NCBI GenBank assembly: GCA_017623895.1
Contig: JAGAOB010000005.1
Span: 1-32,774 of the forward strand
Origin: Clostridia bacterium
Lineage (GTDB): Bacteria; Bacillota; Clostridia; Oscillospirales; UBA644
Reading direction: 5' to 3'
DNA: 32,774 bases
The position numbers were made by a program, and so were the translations under genes. Below the pieces are notes generated by a model. That model searched no databases. It was not told where the DNA came from and saw only the letters and a list, made by a program, of their open reading frames with translations. This document shows, piece after piece, positions 7,533-14,849 of the stretch. Position 1 is the stretch's first letter, and every line of letters begins with the position of its first letter.

Positions 7533-8423
7533 ATGCGCGAAGAAAACCTGTCTCTCACCCCGAATCGTGACGAAGAATCTTCCCTTGCATCGGAGCGTGA
7601 GGAGGACCTCAACATTTCTTCCGAGGAGGCCGAGGGCCAAATCCCTTTATGGGAATCGGAAATTTCCCTTTCGGTTGCCCCCGCGGATCCGGAGAATGGG
7701 GAGCTGAGCAGTATCTCGGATTCCTTTCGGATCTCTGCACAGAGTTCCGATCCGAATCAGGGCGACGAGGAAGTGCAAGCCGACGCTTTTTCCGTTTCTT
7801 CCGTAGAGGGTGAGCCTCTTTTTGAATCCTCCGAAGCTGATCAAGTGTCGACGGGGACAACCCGTTGCGAGGCTCCGTCTTCGGGAAGAAAGGGCGGCAG
7901 CGCCGTTTCTCCCATCGTGGAGTTTATGGAGATCATCGTCGGGGCGTTGGTTGCCGCGATTTTGGTTTTGACTCTCATTTGCCGTACGGGGGTGGTGGAC
8001 GGAACCTCTATGGTTCCCACGATGCACCACGCAGACCGTTACGTTATTTCCGATTTGTTCTATACTCCCGATCAAGGGGATATCGTAGTATTTCGTCCCG
8101 AAATGAAAGGCGAAGACGAGCTTTGGATCAAACGGATCATCGCCTTGGAGGGGCAGACGGTTTATATCGATCCCAATACCTATCAGGTGTTTGTGGACGG
8201 TCAGCTCTTGGACGAGCCTTATTTGGAGGGGATGGGAACCATCCCTAAAACCACGGAAAACCCCATCACCGTCCCCGAGGGGTGTGTTTTCGTTATGGGG
8301 GATAACCGTGCCATTTCCCTCGACAGCCGCTACAAGGAGGTTGGCTGTGTGAAGATCAGTCAGCTGGCAGGACGGGTAATTCTGCGGTTCTGGCCCTTAA
8401 GTGATTTTGGATTTTGTGAATAA
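7533..8423 (+). CDS. lepB: Signal peptidase I with long acidic N-terminal extension
   Basis: Membrane serine protease that removes signal peptides from exported proteins. One membrane segment is at about residues 130-150. It is followed by box B with the catalytic Ser159 (DGTSMVPTM), box D with the catalytic Lys200 (WIKRIIA), and box E GDNRAISLDSRY at 256-267. Residues 1-120 are an unusual Ser/Glu/Asp-rich cytoplasmic extension absent from typical 180-200 aa Gram-positive enzymes. Start: ATG at 7533 with AAGGAG upstream; no later start has a comparable site before the catalytic core. It is followed 14 bp later by rbgA. The lipoproteins elsewhere in the window would instead be processed by signal peptidase II. 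Confidence 0.95.
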   Translation: MREENLSLTPNRDEESSLASEREEDLNISSEEAEGQIPLWESEISLSVAPADPENGELSSISDSFRISAQSSDPNQGDEEVQADAFSVSSVEGEPLFESSEADQVSTGTTRCEAPSSGRKGGSAVSPIVEFMEIIVGALVAAILVLTLICRTGVVDGTSMVPTMHHADRYVISDLFYTPDQGDIVVFRPEMKGEDELWIKRIIALEGQTVYIDPNTYQVFVDGQLLDEPYLEGMGTIPKTTENPITVPEGCVFVMGDNRAISLDSRYKEVGCVKISQLAGRVILRFWPLSDFGFCE

Positions 8424-8437
8424 CGAGGAGTGTTTTT

Positions 8438-9337
8438 ATGGATATTAACTGGTACCCCGGGCATATGGCGAAGACCCGCCGTATCATTCTTGATACCATA
8501 AAAAACGTGGACATCGTCATTGAGTTGGTGGATGCGCGGATTCCTACCGCGTCCAAAAACCCCGACATTGCCGAGCTGATCGGCAACAAAGCGAAAATTT
8601 TGATTCTCAATAAAAGCGATCTTGCAGACCCCGTCCAAAATAAAAAATGGGCGGAGTATTACCGTGGCTTGGGATACACCGTGCTTCTCGGAAACAGCCG
8701 AGACAAAAACGATCGCAAGCCCGTGCTCAACGCCATTCGGGAAGCCTACCGAGAAAAGGCGGAGCGGGATAAGAAACGGGGAATTGTTGCCCGTACGGCA
8801 CGGGTGATGATTCTGGGAATCCCCAACGTGGGGAAATCCACCTTTATTAACAACCTTTGCGGTGCCCGTCGTGCCGAGGCTCAAGACCGCCCCGGCGTTA
8901 CCCAGAAAAAGCAATGGGTTCCCCTTGCAGAGGGAATCGATCTTTTGGATACCCCCGGTATTTTGTGGCCTAAGCTGGAAAACCAGTCCGATGCGGCACT
9001 GCTTGCCATCACGGGTGCCATCAAGGATACCATCCTCGATCTGGAGGGGCTTTCGTTGATTCTGCTTGCGATGCTGGCAAAGTATTATCCCGAGCAACTA
9101 AAAGCCCGCTATAAGCTGACCGAATTGGAGCCGAAGGCCTACGATTTGTTTTTGCAGATCGGACGGAAGCGGGGATTCGCGGTCAGCGGCGGAGAGGTCA
9201 ACGAGGAACGCACCGCCATTACGCTGTTGGATGAATTCCGCGGCGCAAAGATCGGGCGTATCACCCTGGAACGCCCCGAGCAAAAAACCGAAGAAGGTGT
9301 CGCCGACGTGCCGAACGCCGAGGAGATCATCGAATGA
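8438..9337 (+). CDS. rbgA: Ribosome biogenesis GTPase RbgA (YlqF)
   Basis: Circularly permuted GTPase needed for late assembly of the 50S subunit. The motifs come in the permuted order: G4 NKSD (58-61), then G1 GIPNVGKS (127-134), G2 Thr155 and G3 DTPG (171-174). The N-terminal NWYPGHMAKTRR is characteristic of the family. The length of 299 aa is close to the usual 280-300. Its stop overlaps the rnhB start by 4 bp, so the two are translationally coupled. The pairing of rbgA with rnhB is conserved in Firmicutes. Confidence 0.97.
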   Translation: MDINWYPGHMAKTRRIILDTIKNVDIVIELVDARIPTASKNPDIAELIGNKAKILILNKSDLADPVQNKKWAEYYRGLGYTVLLGNSRDKNDRKPVLNAIREAYREKAERDKKRGIVARTARVMILGIPNVGKSTFINNLCGARRAEAQDRPGVTQKKQWVPLAEGIDLLDTPGILWPKLENQSDAALLAITGAIKDTILDLEGLSLILLAMLAKYYPEQLKARYKLTELEPKAYDLFLQIGRKRGFAVSGGEVNEERTAITLLDEFRGAKIGRITLERPEQKTEEGVADVPNAEEIIE

Positions 9338-9939
9338 TTTGGGATGAAGAATTGCCTTATCGGGAGGAATTTCCCGATCTTTGCGGTATTGACGAGGCGG
9401 GACGGGGCCCCTTGTGCGGTCCCGTAGTGGCAGGAGCCGTGATTCTTCCCGACGGCTTTGACGTTTCTCGGCTCAACGATTCCAAAAAGCTGTCCGAGGC
9501 AAAGCGGGAGGCCCTATACGAGGAAATTATCCGCACCTGTTCTTGGGGAGTTGGGATCGCAACGCCGGAAGAAATCGATGCCTATAATATTCTCAACGCC
9601 ACCTACCTTGCAATGTGCCGCGCCGTCGCGGCGTTGGATAAGACGCCCCGCTTTGCGTTGGTGGACGGAAACCGAATCCCAAAGGGATTGGAAATTCCTG
9701 CCCGTGCCGTTGTCAAGGGGGATGCAAAATGTCCTTCAATCTCTGCGGCATCGGTGATCGCCAAGGTGACACGAGACCGTATGATGCGTCAGCTGGCGTT
9801 GGAATATCCTCAATACGAATTGGAAAAGCATAAGGGATATCCTACCAAGGAGCATTATCGAAAGCTTCTGGAATACGGCGTTGCCCCCATTTATCGTAAA
9901 TCGTTTTTGAAAAATCTCGACCAGCATCGGGAGGACTGA
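9334..9939 (+). CDS. rnhB: Ribonuclease HII
   Basis: Endonuclease that cuts RNA in RNA/DNA hybrids and at single ribonucleotides in DNA. The GIDEAGRGPLCGPVVAGAV block carries the metal ligands Asp20 and Glu21. Asp111 in LVDGN and Asp130 in VKGDAK complete the acidic site, followed by SISAASVIAKVTRD. The length of 201 aa is normal. It starts within the end of rbgA (ATGA overlap) and is followed after one base by the XRE regulator. Confidence 0.97.
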   Translation: MIWDEELPYREEFPDLCGIDEAGRGPLCGPVVAGAVILPDGFDVSRLNDSKKLSEAKREALYEEIIRTCSWGVGIATPEEIDAYNILNATYLAMCRAVAALDKTPRFALVDGNRIPKGLEIPARAVVKGDAKCPSISAASVIAKVTRDRMMRQLALEYPQYELEKHKGYPTKEHYRKLLEYGVAPIYRKSFLKNLDQHRED

Positions 9940-9940
9940 T

Positions 9941-10276
9941 ATGAAATCCTTCGGAGAACGCATTTTCGAAGCCCGTATGAAAAAGGGATGGTCCTTGCGG
10001 GAGGCTTCTGCTCGGATCGGAATTTCCCATACCTATTTGTCCTCCATTGAAAAGGAATATGATCCCCGCACGGGAAACCCCGTCACCCCCTCCCCCGACA
10101 GCCTTTTGAAAATCTGCAACGCCTATAACCTTCCGTATCGGGATACCGAGCAGATCTTTAAGTCGGTCAATGAGGGAGATCTGGTCAAGTTTATGATTCA
10201 CCAGCTGCGGATCCTGCGTAAAACCGATCGCAAGGCCTACAAGACGGTTCTTGCCGAGGCGGAAAAGGACGGTTAA
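9941..10276 (+). CDS. XRE-family helix-turn-helix regulator
   Basis: A 111-aa DNA-binding protein. The N-terminal helix-turn-helix spans about residues 4-65 (RIFEARMKKGWSLREASARI, then GISHTYLSSIEK), typical of Cro/C1 repressors. A short insertion DPRTGNPVTPSP interrupts the domain before the last helices. The C-terminal 40 residues are a charged helix. Start: ATG at 9941, one base after the rnhB stop, with GGGAGG upstream. It closes the lepB-rbgA-rnhB unit, a position often taken by yraN in Firmicutes; here yraN lies at 27585. Target operators are unknown. Confidence 0.85.
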   Translation: MKSFGERIFEARMKKGWSLREASARIGISHTYLSSIEKEYDPRTGNPVTPSPDSLLKICNAYNLPYRDTEQIFKSVNEGDLVKFMIHQLRILRKTDRKAYKTVLAEAEKDG

Positions 10277-10343
10277 AAAAAGAGCGGTTCAAGAAAAGGG
10301 ATTGGTTGAAACGAATCCGAGGCGAAAAAGGATAAAAAAATTA

Positions 10344-10379
10344 CGCTCCGACAGAACACTCTGTCGGAGCGATTTTTTT
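10344..10379. terminator. Bidirectional terminator after the XRE gene
   Basis: An 11-bp stem CGCTCCGACAG (10344-10354) pairs with 10361-10371 around a 6-nt loop. A seven-T tract follows on the right and AAAAAAATTA precedes on the left, so it also serves the converging surface-protein gene at 10394. Confidence 0.93.
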
Positions 10380-10393
10380 GTTGCAGGGATGGA

Positions 10394-12721
10394 TCAGGAT
10401 TTCTTCCGCTTCAGGAAGAGAACCGTTACGGCGGTAAGGATCACGCCCATTAAAAGTGCGGTGGGCAAGATTGCGATGTTCCGATCTGCGGTAGAGGGAT
10501 TCTGGACCTGCGTAGAGCCTTGAGCGCCTCCTTGGGTGGCGTTGCCCGAAGCCCCGCCCGAGGCAGAACCGTTGGTGACGTTCGAGGATCCGCCCGTGAC
10601 GGAATCGGTGGTATCGTCCGTGGTGGAATCGGTAGTGTCGCTTGAGGACCCGCCCGTGATGGAGTCGGTAGATCCGTTTCCGGAATTCGTATCGTCTCCC
10701 GCCTTTTCTGCCAAGGTGTAGATGCTGAAGTGGTCTGTAACGAAGATCGCCCATCTCTCGTCATCGGAGTAGGTAACCGGGTAATCGGTGACTTGGTTGT
10801 TTTCGTCTACGTAGTAAACGATCAGATCCTTTCCTTCCCACTCTTGGGGAATGGGAATTGCAACCTCGAATTTTCCGTTGTCCAAGGTGGTGATGTACTG
10901 ATCCAGCGATTGGGAATGAAGCTTGATGTCAAAGGTTTCGTGAACGTCTACGTCCAAAACGTCCAGGACGTTTTCGTATTCCGTTCCCTCGGTGAGCTTT
11001 TCAATTTGAATCATCGTATCGAGGGGCAGGGTAGGGTTGTTGGAGGAAATGGTGACGTTGGTCACTGCGTCTGCGGTTTTGCAGACGGGGGAGACCATAT
11101 TGCTGCTGTCGGGCAGAATAAACAGGTAGTGCGTCACTCCGTTGATGACTACTTGGAAGCAATCATCGGTGGTCGTCAGCCCTTGAATCCCCGAGCAGAG
11201 CTGGAGTTCCCCATCGTCCACCGCGGGAACATAGGCGGATTGCCGCCATTCGTCATAGGTGGCGTTGGGCAAATATTGCTCCCATTCCCAAGAGAAATAC
11301 TTAAAATACCAACGGTAATAACATTCTTGAGCGGTATCTGCGTAAGAAACCGTGATGCCGCTGTTTTCTCCCAGATATTCATCGATCCGCTGTTGTGCGG
11401 CGGCAATAAGTGCCTGACGGTTTTCGGGGGTGTTATCGGGAACGTAAAGAATGTGCTGAGCCTTTGCACCAATTTCAATCATTCCGTAGACCGTGCCGTC
11501 GTGCATAAAGTTCCCCGGTCCGAAATATTCGGTATAGAAGGGAGTATCCCATCCCATTCTGGGGTCAAGGGAGAAGTTGCGATAATTTACAAGCTCGCGG
11601 AATTCTCCCGAATATTGCATCAGGCTGCCCGTGTATTCCCGCTCTTCATCCATCGACATCCAATAATTGATCAGTTCCATATCCTTCACGGTGAAATAGT
11701 AGCCGTTGGGATCCTCGGGAATGAGCTCAATGATGTCCTTGACCATTTCCCGAATGGCGGGATCACATCGGAACACGAAGTGAACCAAGTGGGTCTCCAA
11801 AATTTCTCCGCTTTCTCGGTTGTAAAGGGAGACGTAGATCGTGGAATTGGTTTCATCCAAGGTGCTCAAATAGAACGTCAGGGGCTCCTCGGACATCGAA
11901 AGGGTATCAAACAAGGGGTCTAAAGGCTCGCCCTCTTCTGGTTGATAATATTTGATAACAAAGTTTCCGTCTTCGTCCAAATATTTTTGAAATGCTTCGC
12001 TGTATTCCGTTGCAATGGGACGAACGTAATAATTGTCCCATTCCCGAAGTGCGGCGTAATTTTCCAATAAATACGCGGAGGGGTCCGTTCCAAACTCACC
12101 GCCCTTGACGGTAAGGGCTTCGGTTTTGCCCGCCACCACAGGCCCAAGCCAAGAAGTCTCACCATTCTGGCAGAAAAATCTTCCGCCGTTGATGGTTACG
12201 GTAGGAACGGTGGCGTTCCCCTCTGCCAAAATTTCAAAATTGCCTGCGGGGAAGAGAGGATTCTGAAAATCCCCGCCTTGTCTTGCGTAGACTTGAGCAT
12301 AGTTTACGGTGACCGAGGTTTCTTTTCCTTCGGCACCTACGACGCGAAAGACGCTTCCGTCGCCGTTGTACCCCAAAAAGGAGTTGCTTCCCTCAATCCC
12401 GTTAACGGTCAGGGAGGCTCCGCATACGGTGAACAGGGATTTTGATCCGCTCGTCGTCAATTCCAAGGGGAATCCGTTCAGATCCAAAACCGTATCCTTT
12501 TCCACAACGATCGGTGCGATGGTCCCGACTCCGAAATCTCCGATCAGGATGCCGCTTGTCAGCTTAATTTCTCCACCGTTGGCAACGGCCGCACGCAGCT
12601 CGGCCTCGGTCGAGACCTCCGTGACGACAGGCTGGGCAAAAGAGAAAATCCCGGCAACGGCTATCACCGTTAAGAGTGCAACCGTGGCCAGACACAGCTT
12701 TAGCGTGAATTTTTTCTTCAC
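10394..12721 (-). CDS. Cell-surface protein with beta-helix-like N-terminus and C-terminal sorting-like signal
   Basis: A 775-aa exported protein. A signal peptide covers about residues 1-30 (MKKKFTLKLCLATVALL). Residues 35-220 have the VSTEAELRAAVANGGEIKL / LDLNGFPLEL / TVNGG pattern of right-handed beta-helix surface proteins. Residues 220-670 are beta-rich and unassigned. Residues 674-740 are a Ser/Thr/Gly/Asp-rich wall-spanning linker with internal repeats (TDSITGG, TDSVTGG). The end is NPSTAD, a hydrophobic membrane segment and KRKKS, laid out like a sortase substrate. NPSTA departs from LPxTG and is closer to class D (LPNTA) signals. The start is a GTG at 12721 with GGGAG eight bases upstream; no ATG fits. 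Possibly an adhesin or surface scaffold; ligand unknown. Confidence 0.85.
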   Translation of the reverse strand: MKKKFTLKLCLATVALLTVIAVAGIFSFAQPVVTEVSTEAELRAAVANGGEIKLTSGILIGDFGVGTIAPIVVEKDTVLDLNGFPLELTTSGSKSLFTVCGASLTVNGIEGSNSFLGYNGDGSVFRVVGAEGKETSVTVNYAQVYARQGGDFQNPLFPAGNFEILAEGNATVPTVTINGGRFFCQNGETSWLGPVVAGKTEALTVKGGEFGTDPSAYLLENYAALREWDNYYVRPIATEYSEAFQKYLDEDGNFVIKYYQPEEGEPLDPLFDTLSMSEEPLTFYLSTLDETNSTIYVSLYNRESGEILETHLVHFVFRCDPAIREMVKDIIELIPEDPNGYYFTVKDMELINYWMSMDEEREYTGSLMQYSGEFRELVNYRNFSLDPRMGWDTPFYTEYFGPGNFMHDGTVYGMIEIGAKAQHILYVPDNTPENRQALIAAAQQRIDEYLGENSGITVSYADTAQECYYRWYFKYFSWEWEQYLPNATYDEWRQSAYVPAVDDGELQLCSGIQGLTTTDDCFQVVINGVTHYLFILPDSSNMVSPVCKTADAVTNVTISSNNPTLPLDTMIQIEKLTEGTEYENVLDVLDVDVHETFDIKLHSQSLDQYITTLDNGKFEVAIPIPQEWEGKDLIVYYVDENNQVTDYPVTYSDDERWAIFVTDHFSIYTLAEKAGDDTNSGNGSTDSITGGSSSDTTDSTTDDTTDSVTGGSSNVTNGSASGGASGNATQGGAQGSTQVQNPSTADRNIAILPTALLMGVILTAVTVLFLKRKKS

Positions 12722-12755
12722 AAAATCATCTCCCGTTGTAGTGTTTACTACATAT

Positions 12756-12764
12756 ATTATAGCA
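12756..12764 (-). promoter_or_regulatory. Extended -10 promoter for the surface protein
   Basis: TGC-TATAAT on the minus strand (TATAAT at 12756-12761). No good -35 lies at 17 bp, consistent with an extended -10 promoter. It lies 35 bp upstream of the GTG start. Confidence 0.55.
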
Positions 12765-12823
12765 TAGATAGGAAATTGTGTGTTCTATTTTTTTGAAAAA
12801 TATGTGAATTTTCAACGAACTTT

Positions 12824-12862
12824 GAAAAAAGCGCGGACGGAATTTTTCCGTCCGTGCTTTTT
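12824..12862. terminator. Terminator downstream of cysK
   Basis: A 10-bp stem with one G-U (12831-12840 with 12848-12857) is flanked by A6 on the left and T5 on the right. It overlaps the cysK stop and ends the rlmB-to-cysK block on the minus strand. Confidence 0.88.
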
Positions 12863-13788
12863 CAGATTGAAAACAGATCGGTGGATAAATAGCGGTCGCC
12901 TCCGTCGGGGAGAAGGACCACAATGGTTTTTCCCATATTTTCGGAGCGCTTTGCCGCTTCGATGGCGGCGTGAAGGGCGGCACCCGAAGAGATCCCCACC
13001 AAAACCCCCTCCGCTTTTCCCAAAAGACGGGTTGCGGCGTAAGCCTCGTCGGTGGTGACGCGGGAGATTTCATCGTAAATTGCAGTGTTCAGCACCTTGG
13101 GAACAAACCCTGCTCCGATGCCCTGCAGTCTGTGTGCGCCTGCTTTTTCTCCCGACAATACGGCGGAATCGCGAGGCTCCACGGCGATGATTCGAAGATC
13201 GGGGTTTTGGGACTTGAGATATTCTCCCGTTCCGCTGATTGTTCCCCCCGTGCCCACGCCTGCGACAAAAATGTCGACGCTTCCGTCGGTATCCTGCCAG
13301 ATTTCGGGACCGGTCGTCCGCAAATGGGCTTTGGGATTGGAGGGGTTGTCAAACTGTCCTGCGATCCATCCGTTAGGGGTGGATGCTGCAAGCTCCTTTG
13401 CCTTTGCAATGGCTCCCGCCATCCCCAAGGCACCGTCGGTGAGTACCAATTCCGCACCGTAGGCGGTCATCAGCTTCCGCCGTTCCACCGACATTGTGTC
13501 GGGCATAACGATGATACAACGGTATCCTCGGCTTGCCGCCACCGCCGCAAGTCCGATCCCCGTATTTCCCGAGGTTGGCTCGATAATGACGGAATCGGGC
13601 GTCAGCATTCCCGACTGCTCTCCGTCCTCGATCATCTGCCTTGCCACACGGTCCTTGACAGACCCTGCAGGATTGAAATATTCCAACTTCGCAAGAAGCC
13701 TTGCCTTTAATCCCAACTGCTTTTCCAATTGGGTCAGCTCTATCAACGGGGTTTTCCCGATGAGCTGGTCAACGGAGGTATAAATCAT
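12862..13788 (-). CDS. cysK: Cysteine synthase A (O-acetylserine sulfhydrylase)
   Basis: PLP enzyme that makes L-cysteine from O-acetylserine and sulfide in the cytoplasm. The PLP lysine is Lys45 in NPAGSVKDR. PTSGNTGIGLA (71-81) binds the substrate carboxylate, GTGGTISGTG holds the PLP phosphate, and SSGAAL closes the active site. The start chosen is the ATG at 13788 (308 aa), with GAGGA seven bases upstream. An in-frame ATG at 13821 would add 11 residues read out of the tandem repeat array, which is not credible. It is downstream of yebC and the array, and no other sulfur gene is nearby. Confidence 0.96.
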   Translation of the reverse strand: MIYTSVDQLIGKTPLIELTQLEKQLGLKARLLAKLEYFNPAGSVKDRVARQMIEDGEQSGMLTPDSVIIEPTSGNTGIGLAAVAASRGYRCIIVMPDTMSVERRKLMTAYGAELVLTDGALGMAGAIAKAKELAASTPNGWIAGQFDNPSNPKAHLRTTGPEIWQDTDGSVDIFVAGVGTGGTISGTGEYLKSQNPDLRIIAVEPRDSAVLSGEKAGAHRLQGIGAGFVPKVLNTAIYDEISRVTTDEAYAATRLLGKAEGVLVGISSGAALHAAIEAAKRSENMGKTIVVLLPDGGDRYLSTDLFSI

Positions 13789-13800
13789 AAAAAATCCTCT

Positions 13801-14013
13801 TTCCCGAAAGGAATGGAACAACGAAAATCAAGCTTTATCTTTTTCCCGAAAGGAATGGAACAACGAAAATCAAGCTTTATCTTTTTCCCGAAAGGAACGG
13901 CGCAACGAAAAAGCCATCGGCTTTTTCCGAAAGGAATGGTGCAACGAAAAAGTCATCGGCTTTTTCCGAAAGGAATGGTGCAACAAAAAAGCCATTGGCT
14001 TTTCCCCGAAAAG
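13801..14013 (-). repeat. Minisatellite-like array of 39-42 bp units between yebC and cysK
   Basis: Six tandem copies with the core CCGAAAGGAATGG-N-GCAACGAAAA, beginning near 13801, 13843, 13885, 13924, 13963 and 14003. The first two units (42 bp) are nearly identical and end in CAAGCTTTATCTTTTT. Units 3-5 (39 bp) instead contain GAAAAAGCC-ATC-GGCTTTTTC, a hairpin followed by T-rich sequence that resembles a terminator. There are no unique spacers between units. The short ORFs read through it are artefacts. Confidence 0.9.
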
Positions 14014-14071
14014 GAAGGGCGCAAGCGTGGGACGGAATGACAATGGAACGGGGCGCCCGCCATTTTTTTGA

Positions 14072-14791
14072 TTAGTTGTCCCAGTTGTGCCAAACGTCGG
14101 TGACGTCGTCATTATCGTCCAGCATATCCAACAGTTTTTGCATTTTTTCGCCGTCTTCGTCGGACAGGGCGGTGTAATTGTTGGGGACTTGTGCTACTTC
14201 TGCAGAGAGGACGGTATAGTTTTTGGAGAGAACCAAATCGTTGGTGTCGGACATTGCTTCCGCGTCGGTGTAGACGGTAAATCCTCCCTCCTCCGCCACG
14301 ATGTCAAGGATGTCCGCTTCCAGAAGATCCTCCATCAGCTGATCCTCGTCTACGTCTTCGCCGTCAATGACGATGACGCCCTTTTTCTCAAACATCCAGT
14401 TGACCGATCCTGTTTGTCCCAAATTTCCGCCGCACTTGTCAAAATAGTGGCGAAGATCGCCTGCGGTGCGGTTGCGGTTGTCGGTTACGCAGCGCAGATA
14501 AACGGCGACGCCGCAGGGACCGTAGCCCTCGTAGGTCAGAACCTCGTAGTTGGCTCCGTCGTTTCCTCCTGCAGCCTTTTTGATGACCCGTTCGATATTA
14601 TCGTTGGGGACGTTGTTGGATTTTGCTTTCGCAATCAAATCCTTCAATGCGGCATTGGAAACGGGATCGGGACCGCCCTCACGAACTGCAAGGGAGATTT
14701 CTCTTCCGATCTTGGTGAAGATCTTCGCTCTTTGGGCGTCGGTCTTCTCCTTTTTGTGCATAATATTCTTCCATTTGGAATGTCCGGACAT
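14072..14791 (-). CDS. yebC: YebC/PmpR family regulator or translation factor
   Basis: A 239-aa cytoplasmic protein of the YebC/TACO1 family. The N-terminal MSGHSKWKNIMHKKEKTDAQ and IGREISLAVREGG are diagnostic, as is NVPNDNIERVIKKAAG. Members have been described as DNA-binding regulators and, more recently, as factors relieving ribosome stalling at difficult peptides; which applies here cannot be seen. Start: ATG at 14791 with AGGAGG ten bases upstream. A short 20-bp tandem duplication (14810-14849) fills the gap to the upstream gene and abuts the ribosome binding site. Confidence 0.96.
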   Translation of the reverse strand: MSGHSKWKNIMHKKEKTDAQRAKIFTKIGREISLAVREGGPDPVSNAALKDLIAKAKSNNVPNDNIERVIKKAAGGNDGANYEVLTYEGYGPCGVAVYLRCVTDNRNRTAGDLRHYFDKCGGNLGQTGSVNWMFEKKGVIVIDGEDVDEDQLMEDLLEADILDIVAEEGGFTVYTDAEAMSDTNDLVLSKNYTVLSAEVAQVPNNYTALSDEDGEKMQKLLDMLDDNDDVTDVWHNWDN

Positions 14792-14809
14792 AGTGATGAT
14801 TCCTCCTTC

Positions 14810-14849
14810 GGAAATCTATAAAATGTTATGGAAATCTATAAATTGTTTT
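14810..14849. repeat. 20-bp tandem duplication upstream of yebC
   Basis: Two adjacent copies of GGAAATCTATAAAWTGTTWT (14810-14829 and 14830-14849) differ at two positions. They occupy the whole interval between the stop of the P-type-ATPase-like gene and the yebC ribosome binding site. Confidence 0.85.

Noticed and set aside
10730..11923. 397-aa plus-strand ORF opposite the surface protein gene
   Set aside because: Antisense shadow. The minus-strand gene has a signal peptide, promoter, ribosome binding site and sorting-like tail.
13789..13821. N-terminal extension of cysteine synthase
   Set aside because: The extra residues come from the repeat array, and the ATG at 13788 has the ribosome binding site and gives the family's usual start.
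13801..14013. CRISPR array
   Set aside because: Units follow one another directly with no unique spacers, units drift in sequence and length, and there are no cas genes nearby.
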